Source: Seiridium cupressi
Taxonomy: Eukaryota > Ascomycota > Sordariomycetes > Amphisphaeriales > Sporocadaceae
Direction of reading: 5' to 3'
DNA: 64,000 nt
Assembly: GCA_036674765.1 (NCBI GenBank)
Contig: JARVKI010000060.1
Coordinates: 1 to 64,000 of the forward strand
Below are positions 22,650-33,519 of the stretch, in pieces (position 1 is the first letter of the stretch; every line of letters begins with the position of its first letter). The translations under genes and the position numbers were made by a program. The notes under the pieces are model-generated. The model saw nothing but the letters and a program-made list of their open reading frames with translations, searched no databases and was not told where the DNA came from.

Positions 22650-23745
22650 ATGCACTACACCCGCTTGGCAGGTTTCATCCTGCCCGCTGTGGCTCTTGCA
22701 CAGACTTACACGGACTGCAACCCTACAAACAGTGAGTATCGTGCAACTTCCCCATCCACCCAGGATATTCCATTAACAAGAACTAGCAACATGTCCCTCA
22801 GACACGGGTCTCGACAGCAGCTCCTACACTGTCGACTTCACACAAGGCGAGAGCGATGATTGGGTAATGAGCTATGGAGACGCAAGCTATACCAGCGATG
22901 GTGTCGGCTTTACCATTACCGAATCCGGCAATGCCCCTACCATGCAGTCGAACTTCTACTTCTTCTTCGGTACCGTGTCTGCCGTCGTTAAGGCTTCCAA
23001 CGGAACCGGCATTGTCAGCTGCGTGATCTTGGAGTCGGATGATCTGGATGAAATTGATTGGGAGTGGCTCGGTGGCGATGTCGATCAGGTCCAGACCAAC
23101 TACTTTGGCAAGGGAAATACCACCTCGTACGACCGAGGCACTTACGAAACCGTCAGTGACTCTCAGGATACCTGGCACAACTACACCATCGAGTGGACCT
23201 CTTCCTACACGACTTGGTACATCGATGGATCTGCTGTCCGCACTCTGAACTACGCGGACGCTGTTGATGGCACAAACTACCCTCAGACTCCCATGCGCGT
23301 CAAGCTGGGTTCATGGGCTGCTAGCGACAGTGGTAGCGAGGGTACCATCGAGTGGGCTGGAGGTGAGACTGACTTTGACGACTCTCCCTTCACCATGTAT
23401 GTCGAGTCGATCACCATCCAGAACTACAACCCGGGCTCCACCTATACCTACGGTGACTTGACCGGCTCGTACACCAGCATCGGGATTGATGCCGCCAACG
23501 TCACGACCACGAATGAAACCGATACCACCAGCATCAACAGCAGCTCGAGCACTGGATCCACCAACAGTACCTCGTCTTCCGACTCGTCGAGCAGCTCTGA
23601 GTCCAGCTCGTCCGGCACTTCCAGTTCTTCCAGCTCCACTGCCTCCACTACGGGCTCTTCGCTCACTTCTGCTTCCGTTATGGCCGCTCCTGTCGTCGGC
23701 CAGGTTCTGGCTGTTGCGCTCGCTTTCTGCGTCTACCTATTCTAG
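22650..23745 (+). CDS. Crh-type GH16 cell-wall transglycosylase, GPI-anchored
   Basis: Two exons (22650-22731 and 22787-23745) join across a 55-nt intron (GTGAGT...CTAG) and give 346 residues. Residues 1-17 form a signal peptide ending ALA. After the splice the protein reads NPTNTTCPSDTGLD, the typical start of the mature Crh domain. The catalytic motif is DEIDWEWLG with E116 as nucleophile and E120 as acid/base. The GH16 domain ends near residue 260, followed by a Ser/Thr-rich stalk. A hydrophobic C-terminal tail, VVGQVLAVALAFCVYLF, is a GPI-attachment signal. Crh enzymes link chitin to beta-1,3/1,6-glucan in the fungal wall; the family includes yeast Crh1/Utr2 and Aspergillus Crf1 (Asp f 9). 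No CBM18 chitin-binding domain is present, so it resembles the Crh1 rather than the Utr2 arrangement. Confidence 0.95.
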
Positions 23746-24715
23746 ATGACGCCATATAAGATGGTATGCGGGGATCTGTCAAGTCATATCGGCTGCAGAC
23801 TTTGTACCTTACAATCGCGGCATGTTTTCCACTTGAGTGTATCAACTGCCATCTGAAAAAGGGCCCTACCATGTCTCCTACACGCGTGGAACCGTGTAAA
23901 ATGATGCTTTCTCTTCCTTTCGCCATAAAATTGTGATATAGCTTGCTAGGGGATCAAAACACTTGCGCGCCATCAGCTTCATGTACCCTTTCGTATAGCA
24001 TCTACAATATTTAGTTATTGATACCCAATAGACCCTTTCGCAAAATGCTACAATAGCCTGAGGTTTAGTTTCAATATTTATGTCTCATATTTCCATGCAG
24101 TAAATATTCCTCTTCCAATATTTGGAGACAATGATGGAAACACCTTTGATACGCACTGAGCACGGTTTTCCTAATCACTCCTTTGTGCGCGTGTAATTTT
24201 GCTTACTACTAATTTGTCCTGGCCTAGTTCCCCTGGATTAACACCACAACCTCAAGTGGTCACCTATTTCACACACCCCCTTAGAGGGCAGCTTAGTGTT
24301 TACAAAAATGAAATTTTGATCGTTTTCACGTATTATTGGTCAATCATCAGACTCGATTATAATGAGCATATGTCGTTCCATCATATCGGGTTAGGTGACA
24401 AGTGGCTACAGATCTAATTCGTCCTCCACAATGGTTCCGAGGAGCCCTGAAAGCCCACGGTCCGTGAAGCTAATGAAACTCGCCAGAAAATAATCAGTCT
24501 CTCCCGTTGTAACCCTCTGCCAAGCCTTTAGAGGTCGTCACTTTCATAGGCACCAATGTATGGTAGCTGCATCAATTCGACGTTGGTGCAGTCTCGGTAC
24601 CACAAATAGGATGGCCCCAGATGGGCCTGCACGCGGGCTCAGGGGCCAGGACAAAGAACTGCCACGATCGATGTCGGAAGCATGCGGTCTCGGCTTCCGG
24701 GTCGTAGCCATTGAC
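23746..24715. other. Intergenic, nothing assigned
   Basis: Downstream of the Crh gene; contains its 3' UTR. AT-rich for the first 600 bases. Nothing else could be supported. Confidence 0.55.
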
Positions 24716-24964
24716 CTAGAAGGAACCCACGTAGCCCATGAAGCCTCTACACTGCTCGTAGTACTGGTCTAAGCTGAAGGAGTCGTAGTACAATCGCTCA
24801 GAGCAGGGTGAATGAATGCCGCCGCCAAGGGCGAAGAGGTGGATCATGGAATCAAAGGCAATATGGACGAGAAGAAGAGAAGCTGCGAAGAGCATGACGA
24901 CCTTCTTGAATGCCGGTATGTTATAAGTTTGTTTTGACTTGAGCATGAGTTTTAAACGAGCCAT
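24716..24964 (-). CDS. Doubtful small membrane-protein frame
   Basis: An open frame from an ATG at 24964 (MARLKLMLKSKQ) to a TAG gives 82 residues. It has one strongly hydrophobic stretch (VVMLFAASLLLVHIAF) followed by a Cys- and Tyr-containing tail (SPCSERLYYDSFSLDQYYEQC). I do not recognise a family. It could be one exon of a longer membrane protein, a gene fragment or chance. No flanking exon could be joined with confidence. Confidence 0.25.
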   Translation of the reverse strand: MARLKLMLKSKQTYNIPAFKKVVMLFAASLLLVHIAFDSMIHLFALGGGIHSPCSERLYYDSFSLDQYYEQCRGFMGYVGSF

Positions 24965-24985
24965 GGACGACTTGACCTGAACCAT

Positions 24986-25725
24986 CTATGGCTATCGGCG
25001 CTAGCCAACCTTTTCCTGTATCTATCGTGGTGAGTTCCAGTAGAAGCAGTGGTCAGATTTGCGAAACTGTTTGCTTGATAAATAGTTCCAGCAGAAGACT
25101 TTGTAGGTGGCTTGAACCGACTCGATGCAACGGATCACCTCTTGCAAGGTCGGTGACAGTCGTGACTGTGACATTTCGGCGACATCTATATCAGAATAGG
25201 TCTGACCAATGTATAGTGGCCTAGGTCTGCAGCAGTTCAAAGTCGCTATTGGAGTGCAAAGGCACAAACATACGGGTGGCGAACAATCACATTTAAGCAA
25301 ATGCCAACCTTTAGGGTCCGATTCGATGTTGGATGAGCGACGGCAAGGCAGGGGAAGGTTTTCAAGTACGATACTGGGAAAGTATGTAACAAGCTCAACT
25401 GCTCATCGCTGGCAGTCACTAGCATTGATAACCTTGAAATTATTAATTCACTTGCGATATACGTCAATGGTCTAGAAGTAGCTGAGGTCGTACGAATATG
25501 TGATCAGCAGCTTATCGTACATTGAGGACATAACAAGCATAACTCCATCATCTACTCGACATATATGTGTCGTTAGTCACACTTGCTCCTATCCGCACCA
25601 ACGAGCCATCCATTCCATAGAAACACTAGCCATACTCTTGCATATGCCAGTTCGCTAAGACCTCTAGCGCCAAGCTTAATAATAAATAAATCTTCTGTTG
25701 AAGACGCCGCCGCAATATGAAATCA
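24986..25725. other. Intergenic, nothing assigned
   Basis: Short overlapping frames on both strands without motifs. It presumably includes the 3' UTR of the single-pass membrane protein gene to the right. Confidence 0.5.
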
Positions 25726-26367
25726 TCAGGTACCTGGCGAGCGAATTGTTCCAGATCCCAATGCCTGAGTGTTGCCTCCAATGGAAGGCTGTCTTGACGC
25801 TGCAGGGAAGACATGAACAGCACTCGCTGGTTCGGCCAATGGTCCTACTTCCTCAAATGATGGCTTTCCCTCGGCCTCGTAGTCCTTGAGCTGTATTTCG
25901 TCATGATATTTGTGGCGAGTACCACTCAAGGAGCGGCCGTATTCGTCCTGGCTTTCATCACCGTCAATGCTGCCGTATTTCTTGCTTTGGTTCCTCCATC
26001 GACGAATGTAAAGGTATGCGACGACAGCTAGGGCGGGAACAATGATGAAGGCAGCAACGCTTCCTATAGCGATGCGGAGTACGATTGTGCCCATACTTGG
26101 CGAGTCGGATGCGTCAGCTGACGCAATAGGAGAAGTGACCACTGGCGTGATGGGTGAGGTTATAGCAGCTGAGGTTGGTGTAGACGTAACCAATGGTGGC
26201 GGTGGTGGAGGTCTATCAGGATGAACTGGAGGGGTAGTTGCGTTGATGGCTGTTGGATTTGTTTTCTTTTGCAAGAGGCTCTGGTCCTTACTGGTCGAGA
26301 TGTGTTTGTGTAAGTTGTTCTCCCATCCATCTCTTGCGTCCCAAATGAGAGCATGAGTCACGTCCAT
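25726..26367 (-). CDS. Single-pass membrane protein with proline-rich ectodomain
   Basis: From an ATG at 26367 the frame gives 213 residues. A Thr/Ser/Pro-rich region with six prolines in a row (near residue 55) precedes one membrane segment, IVLRIAIGSVAAFIIVPALA, and a basic stop-transfer RRWRNQSKK. The cytosolic tail is polar and acidic (DGDESQDEYGRSLSG, LKDYEAEGKPSFEEVG). The layout resembles fungal wall sensors or other type I surface proteins, but no named domain was seen. The frame stays open for 40 codons upstream of this ATG (through PLQFRPCGVVRSQ). The true start, with a signal peptide, may therefore lie in an upstream exon that I could not place. It is divergent from uvsD. Confidence 0.6.
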   Translation of the reverse strand: MDVTHALIWDARDGWENNLHKHISTSKDQSLLQKKTNPTAINATTPPVHPDRPPPPPPLVTSTPTSAAITSPITPVVTSPIASADASDSPSMGTIVLRIAIGSVAAFIIVPALAVVAYLYIRRWRNQSKKYGSIDGDESQDEYGRSLSGTRHKYHDEIQLKDYEAEGKPSFEEVGPLAEPASAVHVFPAASRQPSIGGNTQALGSGTIRSPGT

Positions 26368-27307
26368 AGTGGAAGATTGGGGATTTTTAAGAGAGTCTTG
26401 AGAGCGAACAACGCCACAAGGTCTGAATTGTAGTGGTGAGTAGACAGGAACCTGAGCTGAGACAAGCACAACATGAAAAGAACTCACGAGAGAAGTGAAC
26501 TGAAATCTTAGGTTCTTGCTTTTTTACAAGGTCTCACAAGAACAACTTCGGCAGGTTCTTAAATGAGCAAACGTTACCCAAACGTTACCCAGAACGGGCC
26601 GGACGCGACTGCCTCTTAAGACATATGCGACTTTCCGCAACCTAGTGCCCCAACGACGGGAACCAGGACTGAGATAGTCTCTGCTATTGGTAAACAAAAG
26701 AAAGAAGAAGAGGAAGCAATTGGGTGTTCCCTTGAGCCATTAGACACGTGTACGTGACACTTGGAACACACAGAGGATGGAACACAACAGACCACCCCTC
26801 GTTTCTACATTCTAGACGTAGAAATGGCACAGTTTCCAATTCTATTGGCCCATAGGTATTTTAATTACTCACCCGTCCATATACTGTAGGCATATATGTG
26901 AAGGACTTCCGTTGCTCTCAGTTGTTAAGCACTGTGTGAGGAGCTTCCAATCCATATATTAATTCCAATGGCTCCCGGGAAACAGAAACACAGATGGATA
27001 AGGTTGCAATCAGTCTCAGGGGCATCCGCCAGGGGTGCATTTCTTTGGCAGAAGCTCTAGCTTAAGAGTGTCTTAGTAAAACGCCTGCAAGTTGATTGGT
27101 GGGGCAGCCACTTAACGCGGTTCATTGTTGCAGTCGCGTTGCCAACCGCGATAAGCTCTGATAAGATCCTGGGACCTTCATCCAAAAGAAAACAAAGGCC
27201 GGCTTCAGGCGGGCGCGCGCCGAAGCTCCAGAATCTACCAACTCAAGTCGTGTTGAGACTCGTGCCAATGGGCACAGGGATGAAGCGAACAGACTCAATG
27301 AGTCGCC
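26368..27307. other. Divergent promoter region of the membrane protein and uvsD
   Basis: About 0.9 kb between divergent genes. It may hold an upstream exon of the left gene. An 11-nt direct repeat (AAACGTTACCC twice) lies at 26569-26590. No other gene seen. Confidence 0.55.
26569..26590. repeat. 11-nt direct repeat, 2 copies
   Basis: AAACGTTACCC occurs twice head to tail in the divergent upstream region. It could be a paired protein-binding site or chance. Confidence 0.9.
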
Positions 27308-29811
27308 ATGGACGACTTTTCGGATGACGGATTCGACGACTTGAACGTTAATGTGCTTGAGCAGCTCGAAAGCAATGCCATCCAATTTACACAGGCGCTC
27401 ACGCAGGCGCAAAAACAGCCCGAGCCAACTCAGCAGGACCTCAACCTAGACGAATTTGGCGACGACGATCTCGATGATGCAGTCATCACAGATGATCTGC
27501 GCGGCAAGCCCACCCTGCTCTCTAAGAAAGGCACCACAGCAGCCGTCTCGCCCTCGCGCAAAGTACAACAACAACCACCGCCACAGCAGAACAGATGGGG
27601 TCCCGTTCCTATCCCTGCGAGCCACTTCAGGCCGCAGCCTCCAAGCTCAATGGCACGACCACCGGCGCAAATACACATGGGAGCTCGGCAGCCTCAGTAT
27701 GGTACTCGGCAATCTCAAGTCGCTCCGTACAGCCAAATGCGACCCCCTACCCTAGCTCGACCAACCCCAAACGATTCCCGATACCAAGCCTCACAAGTGC
27801 CACAGCAAGCTGGACCAACCAATGCTGAACAAGACGCATTGCAGGCCCGGATCCAGGAGTTGGAGTTAAAATTGCAATACAAGGACGGCGAAATAGATAT
27901 TGTACGGAGGAACCTAGAGAGACACAAACAAGATCACGAGAGAGAAGTCCAATCACTGAAGAAACAGACAGCCGAACATATCTCAAGGTCCGAACGTGCT
28001 GTTGAGGCCGCGAAAACTGCCCAGCAAACTGCGACCACAGAGCTCGAGTTCACGCGCAGAGACTTGAAAGAAGAGCTTGGTCGGGCTAAGCGAAGAGAGA
28101 AGGATGGAGGCACACCAAAGAAGACGGCTGCGGCGAAAGCTTGGGGCGTGTCTGACGGATTCGAAGATGTTGAGATTGCTGTCAGCCCAAGCAAAGGGAA
28201 CAGAGGCAGAAATCCAGGGGCAGTTGCTAGTGTCATGCCGGAGCCTCCTGCTAGGCTCTTGAGGACTCCGACCAAAAGCAAGAGAAAACGACCAAATATT
28301 GAGAGTCCTATAATGGCTCTGGAGACAGACGAGGACGTTATCATGCTCGACAACGGCGACGCTGCAGTGACAACCCAGGCTGCTAGTGTTCCACATTCCG
28401 AGCAAATGTCCGCCCCAAGAAATCCCTTAGGTGTTGACGTAAGTGCCATTATGGTGGAATATTGAGAGCCATGCTGATTTCATTTCGAACAGTTCTTAAG
28501 AGTTATTTTAAATCATAGCTCGGCTCATGGACGACCTATGACCTTCGATTATCTGGCTGGTTTCGCTCTGCCATCAAAGCCTACGGAGAGTCTGGCAGCC
28601 ATCCTGTTCCAGAAGCTAGCCATACTCGGTGACCCAGAAGATCCTATGCGACTTCCTATCGGGTTTTGTGCTACTGTCATTGAGCTATGGCTCCAGTGTC
28701 ACAAAGAAGGATGCGTGCGTTCAAACCTTTCTTATGATGTTTAGGGCCAACTAACTTGTGGCAGCTTGCTCCTATCGGCGAACTAGTATCCCTGATCACA
28801 TTCACATTACAGCTTAACACAATAGCAATTGCGCCTTTCATAGCTGAGGCGCTGGTCTCAACCGCTCTAGATTCCTGGTACGAAATTGGCATTCCTCGCC
28901 TCCGTAATCAGAGTTCGACTGGCGATCCTTCAGACGCAACGTTCGCCAATTTGAAGGAGAATATACCCACATCGGCTATTCTTTCCGTCATGTACCTGAC
29001 AGCCCTGGGATGCGCCACATCGAGCCCAGTGGGAGGATCACTTTCAGATCCGATCGTGGACTTTTGGAATTGTGTGCATGCCGACTTTATCCTCATGATG
29101 ATCAAAAGTCACAAACAACCAGTGGACGATTTCATTACAACACTCAGACTGCTCTGCACATCTGCCTTTGATGAATCCATTGGACCAATCTCCACAACGC
29201 CAAACCGTACCGTTGAGCTGGTTGCGCCGCTGATGATTGAACGGCTTAGTTTTCATTTGCTTGAAACCCACCAGTGGAATGTCGGGCAAGAGAAACGGTG
29301 GCTTATATGCTTCACGATCCTGCGAACACTGGCAGCATTTGCTAGGTCGACATTTGGTATGAAACAGCTTGCTTCGAATGACCATGCCATCCCGCGGCTC
29401 GTGATCTTCCTCAGCTGGACCATAGATGATATGTACGACGGAGATTGCGCCTCAAGAGCCTATGTGCTTCCAGCATTGGAGCCCCCGTCTCCGCCGAAAG
29501 GTGACGTGGAAGTTGGTGGGCCTCCCCGGCCCTCCCAGAATGAACCAGACGATGTGCAAACACTTATTGCGCATACGATGCTACTGTTGCACACGATGAT
29601 CACGGACAAGGACAACAAGAACAGTATCAATGTCTCCGCTAAACTCTCCAAATTCACAGGCGCGCATCAAAAGTATCTGTTGAGCCTTGGGAGGCTGAAT
29701 TTTGCCGAGGAAGGGGTCAGCGAAGAGACCGCTGAATTAGCGCACGAATTGCTGGAAATTGCTGTCACGGAAGAGGAAGGCGCAGAGTTGGGTGAATTCT
29801 TTGGTGGTTGA
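27308..29811 (+). CDS. uvsD: DNA-damage checkpoint protein, ATRIP/Rad26 family (UvsD)
   Basis: Three exons (27308-28438, 28493-28714, 28765-29811) with introns of 54 and 50 nt give 799 residues, a normal size for the family. The acidic N-terminus MDDFSDDGFDDLN resembles the RPA-binding tail of ATRIP proteins. A glutamine/proline-rich linker follows, then a coiled coil at about residues 175-270 (QDALQARIQELELKLQYKDG and on). The C-terminal 420 residues form a helical-repeat domain (FLRVILNHSSAHGR, MTFDYLAGFALPSKP, LWLQCHKEGC-LAPIGEL), which would bind the ATR/UvsB kinase. In Aspergillus nidulans UvsD partners UvsB to sense RPA-coated single-stranded DNA and trigger the S and G2 checkpoints. 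The basic TPTKSKRKRP near residue 317 is a likely nuclear signal. Assignment rests on overall layout and remembered similarity, not on a search. Confidence 0.85.
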
Positions 29812-31079
29812 CCCTGAGATGTGTTCGTGGCGCAAGCCTTGTAAGAGCTGAACAATCCCGTCGAACATGAAAAACCATGAAAAGGGGCGGGAAGCATAGA
29901 AGAAGGGCTCGATGGGGCATAACATGAACATCCTGTTGAATCCAAGACATGGGTCTCGCTACATATACCGCCGCGTCGGTTCAGATATCGACAATATAAG
30001 CGTCAGATGGCCGGAGATGATTTGTCGCTCAAAGATCGCCCTGGCATAGTATAGCTGGAGATGAGCCTAGAAGACCCTATCTCGTGGGCAAAGGTGGGCT
30101 GTCGCAGAACAGGACGACTCCGGCGTTGCTGGCAGCTCAATCAAACTGCCGAACTGAAATTGATCTAGACTGAGTTTGTTCCGCATGTAGCAACGAATGC
30201 AACTTACCTGTTCGAGCAAGAGAGATGAGGACTAGGTTGTTCGGACTAGTGATTCGCACATGATGGAAAGCTCTGAACGCTATTGTAACCGAGTATATTG
30301 AGTTTTAACAACATCAGGTTCTATGTGTAGGTTACAGTAGAAGAGATGTGTGTAGTTCACGTTACGGTAGAGTTGCATACACGGCCATTTAGATAATGAG
30401 TTTTAGTCATGTATGATGACGTTCTAGGCGTGCTCGCTAATTGATGCATACATGTGAAAACGGACTTTAAACCAGTGGCCGCCCGCAGTGGTGAGTTCTG
30501 CCGGCTACCCGCTGCCAAGGCACCATCTACTACTCAGCTCAACCTTAGAGTGGCCAGCAAGGGCGTCCCCACTCAAGCCACAGGTTTGACGAGGCCATAC
30601 GTCAGTCAGGCTTCAAAAAGCTGCGCCTACAATGACAACGCTAGCTCACTAAACGAAAATCAAGAAAACCACAGTCGCGCTCACCAGTCCCTCAGCGCTG
30701 ATCGACTTGCATAGTTGTTGATAGCTTCATCGCAGTCGCAGATTTCCCACCAGCCCTGTTGCCGCTTGTGTTGCCCCCGATAGAAACCTGGGAGATATAC
30801 AGGCTCCTCACGCAGATCCTGTTGCGGCATCATCAGCTCCTCGTTTCCCGGCTCCTTCGACTCCACTTCATCCCCAAACTTCACACAGATCCGGCCGAGC
30901 CACACCCCAGCGATCCGCGACAACTGTTACATCCGCAGACCGCGACGCCGACAAGTAAATACACCCCTAGCCCCGTCTGAGGAGGACGCAGCGCGAGACC
31001 ACAGGCCAGCCAAAGCAGAGCTGACTTGCTCAACGGGTAGCCACCAGCTTCGTCGTCAACCACAGACACGACCGGCACC
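29812..31079. other. Intergenic; leader of CDP-DAG synthase on the right
   Basis: The left part holds the uvsD 3' UTR. The last 300 bases are CA-rich and probably form the promoter and 5' UTR of the next gene. No other feature was seen. Confidence 0.55.
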
Positions 31080-32534
31080 ATGACGAAACCGCGTCGAGGG
31101 GTCAAGTTCTCTCATCGCGCCAATGGCAATGCCGACGGTCGCCGAGCTAGCATCAGCGAAGTCAGTGAAGATGGCTCTACGTCGCCAGTACGCGCGAGGT
31201 CGGGGACGCAACTGAACGACATCAGCGAGAAGGCAGCGGTCGAGCAGAAAGCTACACAGCCGTCCGACTACGAGAAGAAGAAGGCCAACTTCATAACGCG
31301 GACATTCTGGACCTTTGTGATGATTGCCGGCTTCTTTGCCGCTCTCTTCATGGGCCACATCTATATCCTTACCGTCATGACCGCCATCCAGGTCATCTCC
31401 TTCAAGGAGGTCATTGCCATCGCGTCCGTGCCGAGCCGCGCTCGGGATATCAAGGCCACCAAGACCCTTAACTGGTACTGGCTGGCGACCACCATGTACT
31501 TTCTGTACGGCGAGAGTGTCATCTACTATTTCAAGCACATCGTACTGGTCGACAAGGTCCTGCTGCCCCTGGCCACTCACCACCGCTTCATCAGCTTCGT
31601 CCTCTATGTCATCGGCTTCGTCTTCTTTGTCGCTAGCCTCAGGGCCGGCCATCTGAAGTTCCAGTTCACCAACTTTGCCTGGACACACATGGCTCTATAT
31701 CTCATTGTCGTCCAGGCACATTTCATTATGAACAATGTGTTCGAGGGCATGTTCTGGTTCTTCCTGCCTGCCTCGCTGGTCATCACCAACGACATCTTTG
31801 CCTATATTTGTGGCATCACTTTCGGTCGCACGCAGCTGATCAAGCTGAGCCCCAAGAAGACGGTCGAGGGCTTCGTCGGTGCTTGGTTCATGACGGTCAT
31901 CTTCGCCGTCTTCTTTACCAACTTGCTTATGCGCAGCAAGTACTTCATCTGTCCCGTCAACGACCTGGGCGCCAACATTTTCACCGGCCTCGAGTGCGAT
32001 CCGAACCCAACTTTCCTCCCACAGACGTACAAACTGCCCGAGCTGTTCTTCCTTCCCGAAGCCTATAAACATTCGCTAAGCATCACGGCCGAGCCCATCC
32101 AGTTCCATGCTATTGTCATTGCGACATTCGCCTCCCTCATCGCTCCCTTCGGAGGTTTCTTTGCATCCGGCCTCAAGCGTACATTCAAGATCAAGGACTT
32201 TGGCCATTCCATCCCAGGACACGGTGGTATGACCGATCGAATGGACTGCCAATTTATCATGGGATGCTTCACCTACATGTATTTCCACACGTTCATCGCA
32301 GAGAACAAGTTATCTTATGGTCACGTTATGGAGCTCGCTATCACAGGCTTGTCGGTTGAGGAACAGATCGAGCTCATGAAGGGAATGAGCCGATACTTGG
32401 AGAACCAAGGTGCCTGGGGTTCGCAAGTAAGTCCCATTGGACTCGAATACCTTTTTTCATCTCTCCTTGAAGAAGTGGCTAATCCAAAATAGGTTGTTGC
32501 ATGTCTTGACAATGCTTTCCCGACGAAGAGATAG
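31080..32534 (+). CDS. cds1: CDP-diacylglycerol synthase (phosphatidate cytidylyltransferase)
   Basis: Two exons (31080-32426 and 32493-32534) are joined across a 66-nt intron; the last exon adds only VVACLDNAFPTKR. The protein has 462 residues, as in fungal Cds1. It makes CDP-diacylglycerol from CTP and phosphatidic acid in the ER, the precursor of phosphatidylinositol, phosphatidylserine and cardiolipin. The cytidylyltransferase signature is complete: SGLKRTFKIKDFGHSIPGHG, followed by GMTDRMD, with its K-D and D-R-x-D metal-binding residues. Several membrane helices are clear (for example FVMIAGFFAALFMGHIYIL). The first 70 residues are polar and probably cytosolic. Without the short second exon the frame would run through the intron to a TAG at 32490-32492. 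The spliced end is preferred because homologues end in such a segment. Confidence 0.95.
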
Positions 32535-33519
32535 GATCAGCTTGCCAGTTGGGTGGTACCTTCAGTGTCATAGTAATAAACAGGCTAGTTCGGCAGTGTG
32601 GTAATGCGGAAGATCAAGGCTCTCCTATGATTTATGACGGAAGAAAAAAAAATCAAGGGGTTTGATTTATTATACATCGCTACCTACGAGTTAACCGTCA
32701 GGGTTTGGAAGGAAGCTTAACGCCCTACTTGGAAAGGGAACAGTGTTGTTCACCACGGAATTTACCAAGAATCGGAACCAAACATGATCTTGTATTATCC
32801 CCAGCATAGACCCTTCTCATCAGGTAATAAACCACAATCAACTTGTGTTTGGTCGGCTCTCCGCTACTTAGGGATCTGCTTCGTTACTAATGTTTGAAAC
32901 TTGTATGTTGGCCATAAGTAGGTAATCGCGAGTCCCCTCGCTGTAACTTTTGATCATTCTGTCTTCGTCTTTGGGCGTTGTTTCCGTTGCCTTCTCCGCA
33001 TAAAAATGTTATCTGCTGTCTCTATTTTTTACCTGCCAATTTACGATACTGAAGACCTGGGGTTAAGTGCCCCAGAGGCTCTACGAATGACGTGATGATC
33101 CCTGCTTGAACCACGATGGAGAGCGTATGGTGTGTTCACCTCAGGATAATAAATTTAAGGGTTCTGGTTCAAGCGCATCCCGTCACGTCATGACAAGGGA
33201 CACAACTCAGACCCATGCCCATTTTTAGAACCTACGTGGGTGGGAAAAAGGGCAGGCAGCATTGTCGACATTGGAAACGTATTAAGATGAACAGCACTTG
33301 CAATCGTTGCTTCGTGTGGTTGCTCATTGGGTGCTCATTGGGTGCTCATTGGTCGAAATGTAAGGTTTATATACAAAATACTACATTAAGGTATTGGCGG
33401 TATCGGCTCAATACAAGACATGCGGGAATCCTGAGCTCGAATAGATTGGCTCGTCATGCTGAGCCAAAGCAGACTCATCCCCATAACTTTTTTGCATCTC
33501 GTGATCCGACACCAGTCCT
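32535..33519. other. Convergent intergenic region
   Basis: This lies between the stops of the CDP-DAG synthase (+) and the xylanase (-). It is AT-rich. A minisatellite (TGCTCATTGGG) occurs at 33321-33352. No gene was seen. Confidence 0.6.
33321..33352. repeat. 11-nt tandem repeat, about 3 copies
   Basis: TGCTCATTGGG occurs twice in perfect tandem, followed by a third copy lacking its last G. It lies 170 bases beyond the xylanase stop. Confidence 0.93.

Noticed and set aside
31056..31688. 210-codon minus-strand frame opposite the CDP-DAG synthase
   Set aside because: A low-complexity mirror of a clear coding region with no family features.
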